Shown here piece by piece: positions 24,301-34,879 of a DNA stretch of 64,000 bases. Under the pieces are notes generated by a model. It was not told where the DNA came from. It saw nothing but the letters and a program-made list of their open reading frames with translations, and made no database searches. How positions within the stretch are numbered: position 1 is the first letter of the stretch; the number at the start of each line of letters is the position of its first letter. This DNA is from Calendula officinalis (Eukaryota > Streptophyta > Magnoliopsida > Asterales > Asteraceae): positions 4,236,001 to 4,300,000 of the forward strand of contig OY970832.1 in assembly GCA_963853835.1 (NCBI GenBank). The letters run 5' to 3'. A program made the position numbers and the translations under genes.

Positions 24301-25752
24301 TCAAACGGTGTCCAAATGACACGAAACCAATTCCCACGTCTTTTAAACGATTTATCCTTATTTATCATATTTTTCCCATAATTTATTTTATTCAAATTTC
24401 GGGTCGTTACAGTCATGATGTTGACTTTGACTCATTTGTAGGTCACAAGAACAATGGGGTCAATGTGATAATTGCTCCAAATGGCGAAAATTACCACCTA
24501 CTGTTCTTCTTCCTTCAAGATGGGCTTGCCCTGATAATGTTTGGGATCCAGATAGGTAATTATAAATAAATTGCAAATTAACTATTTTTTTTAATTATCA
24601 TTATAAAGGGACAATTAAGCTAATAAATTGTGAAAATGTTTTTACCAGGTGTTCATGTTCAGCTCCTGAAGAGATAAGCACAAGGGATTTGGAACGAATT
24701 TTTAAATCTGGAAAAGGTACGAATCCGAAATTATATAAATAGTGTGCATATCTTAAGTTGAATTTACTGTTAAAAACCAACCCCTTGATTATTAGAGTTA
24801 ATTTGATCCGTTTATTTATGAACGGGTCAATTTTGGTCATCCTATATCTCTAATGTGTCAAATGGATAAAAACAAAAAAATATATCTAATAAAGAAACAG
24901 GTTGATATATAAAATGATTGCAACGTCTTAAATTATATTTATTTATTTATTAGAAAATAGAATATTACTATTGTAATAATATAGTTTTTATCTTTAAAAG
25001 TTAAAAATGACCTGATTGTGGGCCCTATATTGATATTATATTACATGATTCTTATATGTTAGTTTGTGATGATATTCCCAGATCCCAAAAAAAGAAAAGT
25101 TGCAACAGAAGGAAAAACAGTTGAAGAACCATCTGGACTAGATGCATTAGCAACTGCAGCAGTACTTGGAGAAACCGAATTTGGTGAGTCATCAACGGGC
25201 CCCACGACCCGACATCCACGTCATCGACCCGGTTGCACTTGTATCGTCTGCATCCAACCGCCAAGTGGCAAAGGGAAACACAAACCAAACTGTTTCTGCA
25301 ACGTTTGTTTGACAGTTAAACGTCGGTTCAAAACACTCATGCTTCGGAAAAAGAAACGGTTATCGGATCGAGAAGCGGAAATGGCCCAGAAGTCGCTGGC
25401 GGCGGTTGGTAACGGGGTGGCTCCGGTCGCCGGAGTTGTGGTGGGTGGTGGTGGCGGTGATGGGAGTGGGGTTGAGGTGGAAGTTGGTGAGAAAAGTGGG
25501 CAACGGTTGGATTTGAATTGTGACCCGGATAAAGAAGATGAAACGGGTTTGGTTGATGGGTTGAGGATTCCGGTTGAATGGCGGAATGTGCTTACGGGAC
25601 TTGTACCTTGTGCATCGCCTAAAGGTACAAGTCCTGTTGACGTGGGCCTGGTGGGCCCACCCCCTACCCAACCTCTTGTTGAGGAAACCCTAGTTCCTGT
25701 AGAGGTTGTGGAGCATGAGGTAGATGAGAAGGTTGTTGTAGAAGATGGATAA
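18358..25752 (+). CDS. VAL: VAL/HSI2-type B3 transcriptional repressor, frameshifted in the CW exon
   Basis: Thirteen exons: 18358-18473, 19185-19266, 19349-19465, 19589-20199, 20280-20382, 20465-20639, 20746-20822, 21209-21277, 21380-21607, 21890-21939, 24442-24556, 24649-24716, 25082-25752. Order: PHD-like Cys-rich region (residues 1-100), B3 DNA-binding domain (about 309-427; LFEKILSASDAGRIGRLVLP, WPNNNSRMYVLEG), CW zinc finger (about 543-603; WGQCDNCSKWRKLP), a PKKRKV nuclear signal (about 605), a second Cys cluster (654-676) and an EAR-type LDLN (about 746). The family binds RY elements in the nucleus and silences seed-maturation genes with Polycomb and histone deacetylases. The model should give 826 aa, but exon 11 has one extra T in the run at 24540-24543, so the frame as given stops at TAG 24554-24556. 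Every other junction is in phase. Intron 10 contains a solo LTR. VAL1 versus VAL2 is not decided. Confidence 0.92.
22185..24411. mobile_element. Solo LTR (probably Ty3-gypsy type) in VAL intron 10
   Basis: The 2227-bp sequence begins TGTAACACC, ends GGTCGTTACA (TG...CA termini) and is flanked by the perfect 5-bp duplication GTCAT (22180-22184 and 24412-24416), the mark of LTR-retrotransposon insertion. No PBS, gag, pol or second LTR is present, so it is a solo LTR left by recombination, or a very small non-autonomous element. The last 450 bp is G+C-rich with repeated palindromes; the rest is A/T-rich. The gypsy assignment is from the terminus style and length and is inference. Confidence 0.8.
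24024..24236. repeat. Array of GTTCGCGCCGCGAAC palindromes in the solo LTR
   Basis: The 15-bp palindrome GTTCGCGCCGCGAAC occurs exactly at 24024-24038, 24120-24134 and 24222-24236, so starts are 96 and 102 bp apart. A variant, CTTCGCGCCGCGATC, lies at 24044-24058, and half-site-rich pieces (TTCGCGAAC, GTTCGCGACC, GTTCGCGTC) lie between. The CpG density is far above the rest of the window. Confidence 0.85.
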
Positions 25753-26050
25753 CTCCCAACCCCCGCGCTACCCCACCATGGGCCCGCGGGCTGGTGGAGG
25801 TAGAGTTTTTTATTTATTTTTTTAAATTTTTTTTTAAATATAAGTTAAGTTTGTAGTTTTGGCATTGTGTTGTGAGTGATGCAACCTTAGAGGGTATTGA
25901 TTTTGATTTTAAAAATGTTTTTTTTTTTTTTCTTTCTTGTTGTTGTAATGAATGTGATTGGAAAACTGGAATGAGATGGTATGAGATAAGAAGGTTGAGA
26001 TGGTATGAGATAAGAAGGTTCAAATGGAAAGAAATTCAGGATAGAAACCT

Positions 26051-26725
26051 AGGGGTGTTCGTTTGGACGGTTTGGATATATCCGAACCAAATAGATGAAA
26101 CCAAATAAAGTCCGGTTTTCAAAAGTTCAAACCGAACCGTCCAAACTAATTCGAAAACCAAACCGATCCGAACCAAATAACAATTTGGTTGGTTTGGTTT
26201 TATCCGTTTGGTTTTTCCATAAAATTTACAAAAATACTACAAAAGTATATAAAATAAATAATATTAAGTTCGATATGTAAAATTCCAAAATGATAAACTA
26301 GTTTGTACATAAAAACAAGTCTAATTCATAGCTTGTGACATTTATAATGATATATGCAAAAATCGGCATCAACTTTATCAAAAAATCCAAAACGACTGGT
26401 ATATCACCAAATGATACAATATAAAATGGAACAAGTGTTAGTATATAAATCATTTTACTATAAGAAATGTAAAGAAAAGGAATATCATAATTGCTTACCA
26501 TGGAAACCAACAAGTGTTAGTATATAAATCAATTTACTATATATTAATATTAGGTTTTTTTGGACAATCCGGTTTTCACGATGGAAACCAAATCCAATCC
26601 GAAATCCAAACTATTAATTTGGTTTAAGTCCAAACCGATCCAAAAAACCAAATAACCAATCCAAATAGTCCGATCCAAAATGTCCAATTGGACAATCCGG
26701 TTATATCCGAATAGTGAACACCCCT
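26051..26725. mobile_element. 675-bp Mutator-like element just downstream of VAL
   Basis: The ends AGGGGTGTTC and GAACACCCCT are exact inverted repeats and the element is flanked by the exact 10-bp duplication ATAGAAACCT (26041-26050 and 26726-26735). Inside each end are further inverted-repeat phrases rich in GGTTTGG and CCAAACC. No transposase ORF was seen. It lies about 300 bp past the VAL stop codon, so it may fall in or near the 3' UTR. Confidence 0.72.
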
Positions 26726-26735
26726 ATAGAAACCT

Positions 26736-28322
26736 GTAGTGAATGTGATTTGAAAGAAATTTTAGGTATTCTTGGGACCCTGGTTTTGCCTATTCATAGT
26801 GATGGCTTATTTATTGGCCCACAATGTCTCAAAATTTTGCATCAAATAATCAACCAAATCATAACAGTATCACACAATCGAAATGTGTTTCACTTGCCTA
26901 TAAACTTTCGAATAATTCAAAGGAATAAATTGTTAATACATTTATTTAATGGTATAGTATTAAGAGTTTCTGAATAACTTTCTAAATGTTGCCGGTTTGA
27001 TCCCTCCATGGGTGAATATTTACCAGATGGTCAGGGAAGGTTCGGGTCACCTACATAACAAGGATACATGTCTAAGAACATTTATATACATCCGTTGTGC
27101 ATTAAACATAAACGAACAATAACAATATATGATCACCTCCTACGCGTTTTTTGTTCGTTTATAAAAGCCGACAACCTCTTTAATATCGAAAACCTATTTG
27201 ATTCTTTCAAACCAATAAATCCAAATTATAATTAACAAAACGAAAAGACAACTAAATATAATATAATAAAAATAAACCTCAAGGAAATTAAAAGTACTAA
27301 GACTGCACGAGTGGGTGGTCTTGTTTAGACTGTTCTAACAACACACATTTTTAGTTGTGGCCATCGTTGAAAATTGTTTATATTAAAATAAATAAATAAA
27401 AAGAAATAATATTTCTTCATATTTTTTTCCTACTTATATTCCTACCCACTTATAAACGTAACATGTCTAATCCACTAATTTTTTTCCTCATATAATCCAT
27501 ATATTTTAACACTTGTCATGATCAAATTAGTAGACAAATAAATATGCACAAATAGTAGGAACCAATACCATTTCTCATAAATAAATTTATACTATTTTTC
27601 TCTTCTTCGATTCTTCCTATTGAGATTCAGACAGAAACAATTGTCATAAATTTGATGTCTTAATTGTCCGGCCATTATTCTTTATTGTTCCAGTTATTAT
27701 TATTTTTATCTTTGAGTGTCTTTTTCGAATGGATCAAACACAAGCTGTTGTAGGGTGATTATAAATGTGATATACATAATTTAAATAATAAAGGCTGTTA
27801 CCAGAGTTAGGATCAAACGTGTCGTTGTTAACATCTATGAAGCATCAACCTCCCCCTCCTTATTCTTTCTCCTTAAGGGTATTCTCGTTTATAACAGACT
27901 CTTATCGGGTTGCCAAGCTTTACCCGTGATGTACGTGACCTAACTGTTATTGTTGTCATTTTCAAACTTTTTTATGATCATCTAGTAAATATTAACTATA
28001 TAAATAAGAATCTAACGATCTTTAAGGAATTATTTCGGATTTTCGGCTATGAAGCATCAACCTCTACTTTAAATAAAACAATGATAAACATTAACAATTA
28101 ATCAAATTGTGGATATAGAAATCAAGTACCACATATACTAATTCTTTTTTTAAATGTAATATTGAGTAACAAACCCTGTCTATACTAGTAAGTTGAAAAT
28201 CAAATACATTTTTCTAGTAAAAACTAAGTTTTTTATAGCATAGTAATTTACATTATTGACCTACTTTTTGTAATGTTTCTTGCAATTCTGCCGAATGACT
28301 CATTCTTAGGCATCACCATCAC

Positions 28323-28325
<3 letters not shown>
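26736..28325. other. Intergenic upstream of the XLG-like gene
   Basis: No gene is supported. The phrase CTATGAAGCATCAACCTC occurs at about 27836 and 28048, a short dispersed duplication. The ORFs at 26714-26977 and 27910-28101 have no recognisable domain. Confidence 0.45.

Positions 28326-28376
<51 letters not shown>
28326..28376 (+). repeat. (CT)n microsatellite in promoter/5' leader
   Basis: A pure CT run of 51 nt (about 25 units) ends 179 nt before the ATG of the XLG-like gene. CT/GA tracts in plant promoters and leaders can bind BPC/GAGA-type factors; a role here is inference. Confidence 0.9.
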
Positions 28377-28378
<2 letters not shown>

Positions 28379-28555
28379 ATATTTCTTCATACGACCGGCC
28401 AAAACCTTAACTTTTACCAATCATTAATGATCGAGGTCCTTATTACATATATGAAACCTTCATCCCCACATTTCTTACTAATATCGATCTCTCCCTCACT
28501 CTAACTTTCTCTATCTTAAACCAAAAGATTAATAATTGAATCGATCATTCCCACA

Positions 28556-31325
28556 ATGAGTGATCGAGCAACATTAGCAAAAGCTAGAAGAGAACTCGAA
28601 GAATTATATCTCGGCGTCCCCGATGATTCCGTAAACTTAACTTTTCAAGATTTCGGACAAGTTTCACAGGACGTGGCGGCAGCCGCTGCCGGAAAAAAGA
28701 AATCAAAGCCGTCACCACCCACCAAGAAAATGGATCCCATATCGGAATCCACCCCAAAACACAACCAGTTCCAGCCACCACATTTGACCAAGATTCCAAG
28801 TCTTGATTTCAGTAGAGGCTTAGAAGCATCCTACGCTACTCCGCCACGTCACCACCAACATGTGGTGGCGGGTTCACCGGTGGTTGGTTTGCCTCCGGGG
28901 AGTGGTTACCGGCACCACCACCATCAAGTTGAAGAGGTGGTGCATGTTGATCATCATTATGGGAATGGGTCACGTGGGCATCACGTGATGAAGAGTCATG
29001 GCGTGGAAAATAGTATGGCTTATGATGATATGAGTGTGATGAGTATGACATCTATGTATCAAGAGAAGGCAGGACGACGTCGTCCTGGGATCCCTCACTC
29101 CAACATTTGCACTGTGTGTAGTACCTATATCTATATGTTTCGTAACCGTTGCCTTGTAAGTCCATTTTCTCCCTCTTTACCGACGCTTTCAAGAGATTTA
29201 GTGACGGCTGATTAGTTGAGTAAATTACACATTTTTAGGTTTGGTTAAAATTGCAGTTATGGTTCTTTCATATTCAACATTATACACATGATCCTTTATG
29301 TTTGTAATCTGTAACATAATAAGTCCTTCCAATAGATACTTGTAATTTTGACCAAACTTAAAGGAGTAATTTACTTTAATAGTACAGGTATATTAGCGGA
29401 TTACTACAATCCAGATTAACCTTAATTCATACTTTTAGCATGCATGTATTTAACTCGTCTAACCTTTTTTTTATCTATTGATAAATCTCTCTCTTGTAGG
29501 CTTGTGGAAGAGTGTATTGCAGACAGTGTTTGAACATTGGCATGGGAGAGATGACCGAAGGAAGAAAATGTATTGATTGTCTCGGAAGAAAATTCAGTCA
29601 ACGGTAAGAAAAGTATTGACAAGTTTTGTTGGTTGACTAACAAATTGTAATATATCGAGGCCATTTCGTAGAATTTTAGGTCAATTATACATATACTACT
29701 ATTAAAATAACAATCTGGCTTTTTAATATAAATCAATCCGAGTCGGGTTTATGGGTTGGCGAATCAGAAACATTCAATCTAAAATCGACATGTTTATATA
29801 AACAATTAGATATCTCGACACTAACATGTTTAATTTCAACCAGAACACGATCCATATAAGTATATAACTCGTTTTATTAAACGGGTTAAGGGCTTGTTTG
29901 TTTTTATTTTCTATTAAGTGTTGTATTGATAAAGTGTCTGTCTAGATATATGAGGTCTGTCTAGATAGAGAAATCTGTTGTTTGATTTTTATGCTGAATC
30001 AATTAACTTAATGAAAATAAATTACATTTTTAACCTTCTAATAAGTACTCCGTGTTTAATAAAAAATACTCGTAACTAATTAATAAACCTAAAATAAAAC
30101 ACTAAATGAAAATTCTAAATTATAGATTATATAACTAAAAAATATTTATAGATCATATAACTAAAAAGTATTTAAAGATTATATAACTACAAAATATTTA
30201 TATAATACGAGTATTATTTGTTTATGTAAACTAATTATATTCATTCCTAATATTTTATAGATTTTAAATTAGAAATAAAACATACCAGTAAAGAAAGAAA
30301 ATAATGAGAGAATTAACATCAAAAACAGAAAATTAATTATAAGCAATTGAAATTAAAGAAAAATATTTATGATCTTATTTATTGAAATAAGGAGAAAAGA
30401 AGTTCGTGGGGGGGTTTTTACATGGGAAATGAAAGGATAAAAATGGAAAAATTAGTGACTTAATGTGGAGACCCTCACCTCCACCACTTTTTATATCAAG
30501 CCAACCTCTTTTCATTAAGTAAAAAACAAACAACCTTTAAGGGACTTAATATATTAAGTTATTTATATATTAAGTCAATTAAGCTCTAATCAAACACCAC
30601 CTAAATATGTTAGAGGTTTGAATGGGTCAAACAAGTTGACTTTTTAAATGTATGTGTACGTAGAAGCTACTAAAGTATACGATTTTTTAAATATAACTAT
30701 TTTTTAAATACATCTATAATCTTTTAAAGTATAAGTATATCAATTTTATACATGTATTAATAATTAATCGGGTAGGCATGTCGACCCATTAAAATGATCA
30801 CCAACCCGAACCTAACCCGTTTATTAAATGGGTCAGTTGAGTCGACCCGAAACTTGTTTGTCTAAACCCTAACCTGTTTATTTTCGTTTAGATCTCAAAT
30901 CGGGTTCCTAGTTGGGTAAAAAATTATCACCCCTACCCAAATGTTATTTATATATACATGAGTTGGACTCATTTTTGTGTGTGTGTGTATACACACGCTT
31001 GTGTATGCATTGAAGTTATATGTATGTATTTTTTATATATAGGTACATACATAGGGCGGGGGATGTCGGATGTTTGTCAAGCTGCTTCAACGGGTATCCA
31101 ACAGGAGTGAAGATCCAAGAACTAAAATGGGCCGAAAGAGGGCCCAGGAGAACAAGGGAAAACGTGTATAACCGTAGTGTTATGATGTCAACATCAAGAA
31201 GCCCATTAACGGCCCCAAGAACTCCAAATCGGGCCCATATTGTTGCTAGCGGGCCTCCTTCTTTTGTCACTACCCCGGAGTATTCTCCTTATGCTACCCC
31301 GACACGTCATCACCTTCCATTTTGA
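28556..31325 (+). CDS. Plant-specific cysteine-rich (XLG-like) zinc-binding protein
   Basis: Three exons, 28556-29155, 29500-29603 and 31043-31325, encode 328 aa with all junctions in phase. The start is the first ATG after the leader (MSDRATLAKARRELEELYLG). Residues 1-180 are low-complexity, rich in His, Pro and Ser. Residues 185-227 hold four Cys pairs (CTVC, CLAC, CRQC, CIDC) around GRVYCRQC and MGEMTEGRKC, then GDVGCLSSC. This resembles the cysteine-rich segment N-terminal of the GTPase domain in plant extra-large G proteins, but no GTPase domain follows. The C-terminus has Ser/Thr-Pro motifs (SRSPLTAPRTP, TTPEYSPYATP), possible phosphosites. Biochemical role is unknown to me; zinc binding is inferred from the Cys spacing. 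Intron 2 (1.4 kb) hosts a transposon-like insert. A RING/FYVE-like protein is the alternative description. Confidence 0.85.
29889..30538. mobile_element. Possible hAT-like MITE in intron 2 of the XLG-like gene
   Basis: The left end GGGCTTGTTTGTTTTTATTT and the complement of the right end (AAAGGTTGTTTGTTTTTTAC) are imperfect inverted repeats around an A/T-rich 650-bp interior. Flanking TTAAG occurs on both sides, but the duplication is short and not convincing. GGGCTTGTTTG-type ends are common in plant hAT-like MITEs. Confidence 0.4.
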
Positions 31326-32984
31326 AAAAATATAAAATTGAATAAATTTTTTTGGATATTTGTTTTGTTTTAGATATAAAGGAAAAAAACAAACATTGAC
31401 GAAAATTATTAGGAGACTTGTGTTTGTGGAAGAAGTTGTCATGTACGGAGTAACTTTCATTAGTTTAAATTTTGGAAATTGATTAGGATATATTACTCAT
31501 TTTGATGTTAACATCGATGGTTTTTATTTTGTGTTCTATTTATTTATTTATTTTTATGTATCACATGTCAAGAAATACATATATAATATTTGATGCAATT
31601 TAGAGTTCGTTTTTAATTTTCTTTTCTAAATATTTAATTTCATGGAAGTATATATTATATGATTTATGTATATTTTGTTATTAGATGCGAAATAGCTTAT
31701 TAAGGAGCTGTCGTAAACATTATTTGTGATTATATGTATAAAACTAGCCTATAATCCGTGATGATTTACGGGTGGCTTATAAAAATTCATAGCAATTATA
31801 ATTTCAAAATGCCGGATAAACGTGCAATGTTTGACCTTAACAAAGAATTGGACTTTTCTCAAACATCTAAAATGTCATTCAACAATAATAAAATGGTGTT
31901 AACATTAGAACAAAATCAATATCAAGTTGTCATGATAACAATAGGTATATAGATAAAATGAACTTATTATTTACATACAATTTTCAATATCAAGTCGTTA
32001 AATAATTAAAAAATTCAAATAAAATGAATTGTGATGTTGTAAGCATTTGAATTCAAGTTTCGAGACTTTCAACCTACATGACCCGTTTTCAATATAAGCT
32101 AACACTTTCTTCTAACCCGTTTGACCCGTTATCATACAACAAAAATAACATTTTTTCATAAGATATGTATTATAAGTAAATAAAGAGAATAAGTAAATAA
32201 CAACTTGATTACCTCACTAAATAATATCTCATAATTGATTTTTGAACTTAATCTTTGCAAGAAAAATTAATAAACTTATCAATTAAATAAGGAAATACCT
32301 ATAAAAAATAATGTAATTATGTAACATTCAACATGATACAGTTTCATACTAAAGAATCATATATCATGAGTAAACTATTTTCAGAAACCGACCCTAATTG
32401 GTTGATCATGTTGAGAAAAGTACCCTCCTTGGTATTTACATCTACAAATAATACTTTCCCACATTCATGACAATGGAGGGTACGATTTGGAATTCACGGG
32501 CTTCTTAAATCGAGATGGAATCCCTTCATTTCTATATTCCAGCAATCAGTATGTTGTTAGAGCATTCATGATTTATTATTTAACTTAACAATTCTACTTC
32601 ATTTTGACCTGACACGTTTTGCATACATTTTTATAAAGTCAAGACAGGTAATTAATTGGTATAGATGAGGTGACATTGGTGATATGGCTTTTGTGACATG
32701 GCATTACGTGAAAAAATTCTGACAATAAAATATACGAGAAAACAAAAATAAATTGCAATTATATTTGAAGATTAAAGATATTCATTAATACCTTTTGCCT
32801 TCCTTTTCTTACGTGGATAGTTGCATCTCAAGTTCTTTCAATTTTATAATTTATAGTATTTGTTTCCTGCACACTTTCTTTCAAATAAATCTATGTGACA
32901 TTAATTAACTACTAATTATAATATCTAAAGGGTTTGGCTAACTCGTGTCCTAAGGGCATGAGATTGGATGTTTAATGAACCCAA
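31326..32984. other. Intergenic, nothing recognised
   Basis: A/T-rich sequence after the XLG-like stop, including its 3' UTR. The ORF at 31758-31952 shows no domain. Short GACCCGTTT phrases occur near 32075-32130. Confidence 0.45.
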
Positions 32985-33705
32985 ATTTATCATTTTTACT
33001 TTAAAATACATTTAAGTTTATGGAAATAAATTTTTTACTAATTTCATTTATTTGAATCATTTAATTATTGAACGACTTGATATTATCATATTAGGATGAT
33101 TAATGAACCCAAATTTACTATTTTTACTTAAAATACATTTAATTCATGGAAAAATATATTTTACTAATTTCATTTATTTGTATCATTTAATTATTGAATG
33201 ACTTGATATTGGAAAATTATATTTAAATAGTAAGTTCAATTAATCTATATACCTATTGTTATCATGACAACTTATTCATTGAATGTTTCTAACTATATCT
33301 CTTAGGGCTTGAGTTAGATAAACTTTGTATAAAACAATGCTTGTAAAATAAAAAAATAAGATCTCTCTATATAAAAGATTTACTTGAAATTGACGTCTCT
33401 GATCTTCTAGCATACAAAAGATTCACGTGATATGCAAACTTCTAGGGATTGAAGTTGAAAGTTTAATTTATTATTAATTAAATTCGGGTTAATCTATAGA
33501 TCAAATTTTTTTCAAAATTTAAATTAAGGGCTGACGTGGCATGCATGTGTGGTTTGTATGATGAGGTGGTATTATGAGGTGGCATTATCTATTTTTACTT
33601 AAAATACATTTAATTCATGGAAAAATAGATTTTACTAATTTCATTTATTTGTATCATTTAATTATTGAATGACTTGATATTGGAAAATTATATTTATATA
33701 GTAAG
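32985..33705. repeat. Three copies of a ~110-bp A/T-rich repeat
   Basis: The block running from TTTTTACTT...AAAATACATTTAA through TTTCATTTATTTG and ATCATTTAATTATTGAA to GACTTGATATT occurs at about 32993-33080, 33120-33235 and 33592-33705. The last two are almost identical, including GGAAAATTATATTTA and AGTAAGTTCAAT. Two of the copies are followed at a short distance by TCTCTATATAA-type sequence (33363 and 33712) resembling plant Helitron 5' ends. Confidence 0.65.
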
Positions 33706-34141
33706 TTCAATCTCTCTATATAATAAAAGAATCTTTTTTGCCATGTCACTAATGCCATGTCATAATAGCTTTGAGTTACCTATTATGATAGATTATATAA
33801 ATTCCTTAACTATAAAAAAAACTATTTACATTTGGTCCCAAACGTCACTTTTTTCTTTCTTTCATATGATCACTATTTCTAAACGTCCGTAGCTACTAGC
33901 TACCGTGGTGTAAAAAAAAACTTGCAACTATCTATACGGTGCATGATTTTAGTTTGCAAGTAAGAGTGGTGTTGTATTATTATAAAAGAGTTCAAGTAAC
34001 ATTATGCAAATTTATGTTCATGTGGACATATATACACCCCTTGAGATAGTGTATTTAACAATGAAGTCGCTCAAAAACAAAAACATTTACTATTTATCAA
34101 ACTTCGCCTAAACCAGGAAATTATAAACATTTCAATTGCAA

Positions 34142-34624
34142 TTAAACCTCATCTAGTTCAAATAAAAGTTGCCGACAAATTGGACAAGATGAATGTGACA
34201 AAAGCCATTTATCTATACATTTAACATGAAACAAATGTTTACACTTTGGCAAAATTCTCATCTTTTCACCTTCATTATAGTCCCCGAGGCAAATCGGACA
34301 ATCAGTGGCCGGAAATTTCACTTCCGACCGATAAACCACCACCGGAATGTCACTCAACTTGCATTTTTCCCGATCAGTTGAGGTCATTCCAGTAGTGGGT
34401 TGTCTAGAATTCTCAAATAAAAATGTCCGACCACACCGGAAAAAGCACCTCACAATCGAGTTAAGCCCGAGTGCACATATTAATGCACATAGCAAGACGG
34501 CTAGTATGATCATCATGTTGTTGTCAAAACTATCATCACCCGGTGGGTAACCACCGTCTATTGAGGTTCCGTTGGCGGCTGAGGGTGGTACTTGGATGTC
34601 GGTTTGTTGTAGCCGGCGATACAT
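34142..34624 (-). CDS. ATL: RING-H2 finger E3 ubiquitin ligase, ATL family
   Basis: A single-exon 160-aa protein, as is usual for ATL genes. Residues 37-58 form a hydrophobic helix (MMIILAVLLCALICALGLNS). Residues 109-150 are a RING-H2 domain with the ligands in order: CPIC, then C128, H130, H133, C136, and CPIC at 147-150, with Pro before the third Cys and Trp140. The family are membrane-anchored E3 ligases that pass ubiquitin from an E2 to targets and are often stress or sugar regulated. The segment KLSDIPVVVY fills the place of the GLD region. The start is the only reasonable ATG. It resembles the short ATL8/ATL80 subgroup. A 22-G run lies 234 bp upstream. The gene is convergent with the XLG-like gene. 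Confidence 0.92.
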   Translation of the reverse strand: MYRRLQQTDIQVPPSAANGTSIDGGYPPGDDSFDNNMMIILAVLLCALICALGLNSIVRCFFRCGRTFLFENSRQPTTGMTSTDREKCKLSDIPVVVYRSEVKFPATDCPICLGDYNEGEKMRILPKCKHLFHVKCIDKWLLSHSSCPICRQLLFELDEV

Positions 34625-34857
34625 GGTGTTCGCAACAATTTGTGAGGTTGGAATTGAATAGATGTTGTTTGAGGTTTATGATAAAAGAAAGTGTTGGAAG
34701 GATTGCAACAAGAGTAAAAGGTTGAAAAGCAAAGAATTTATTGGTTTTGATGAGTGAGAATCAAGAAAAATGAAAGATAATGGGAACACAAAGGTTATAG
34801 AATATGGAATCCTTGGATGTCCAAGTCTTCCTTAGCCATTGTAGAGAGAGAAGATGA

Positions 34858-34879
34858 GGGGGGGGGGGGGGGGGGGGGG
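34858..34879. repeat. Poly-G run (22 G) upstream of the ATL gene
   Basis: An uninterrupted run of 22 G on the plus strand, i.e. poly-C on the sense strand of the ATL gene, just after GAGAGAGAAGATGA. It lies in the promoter or leader. It could form a quadruplex, or its length could be an assembly estimate. Confidence 0.85.

Noticed and set aside
22185..24411. CRISPR-like or operator array because of regular palindromes
   Set aside because: The genome is plant, the repeats are only three exact copies, and they lie inside an LTR with a clean insertion duplication.
25360..25671. 103-aa antisense ORF in the last VAL exon
   Set aside because: Shadow of a conserved, correctly phased exon in a G+C-rich region.
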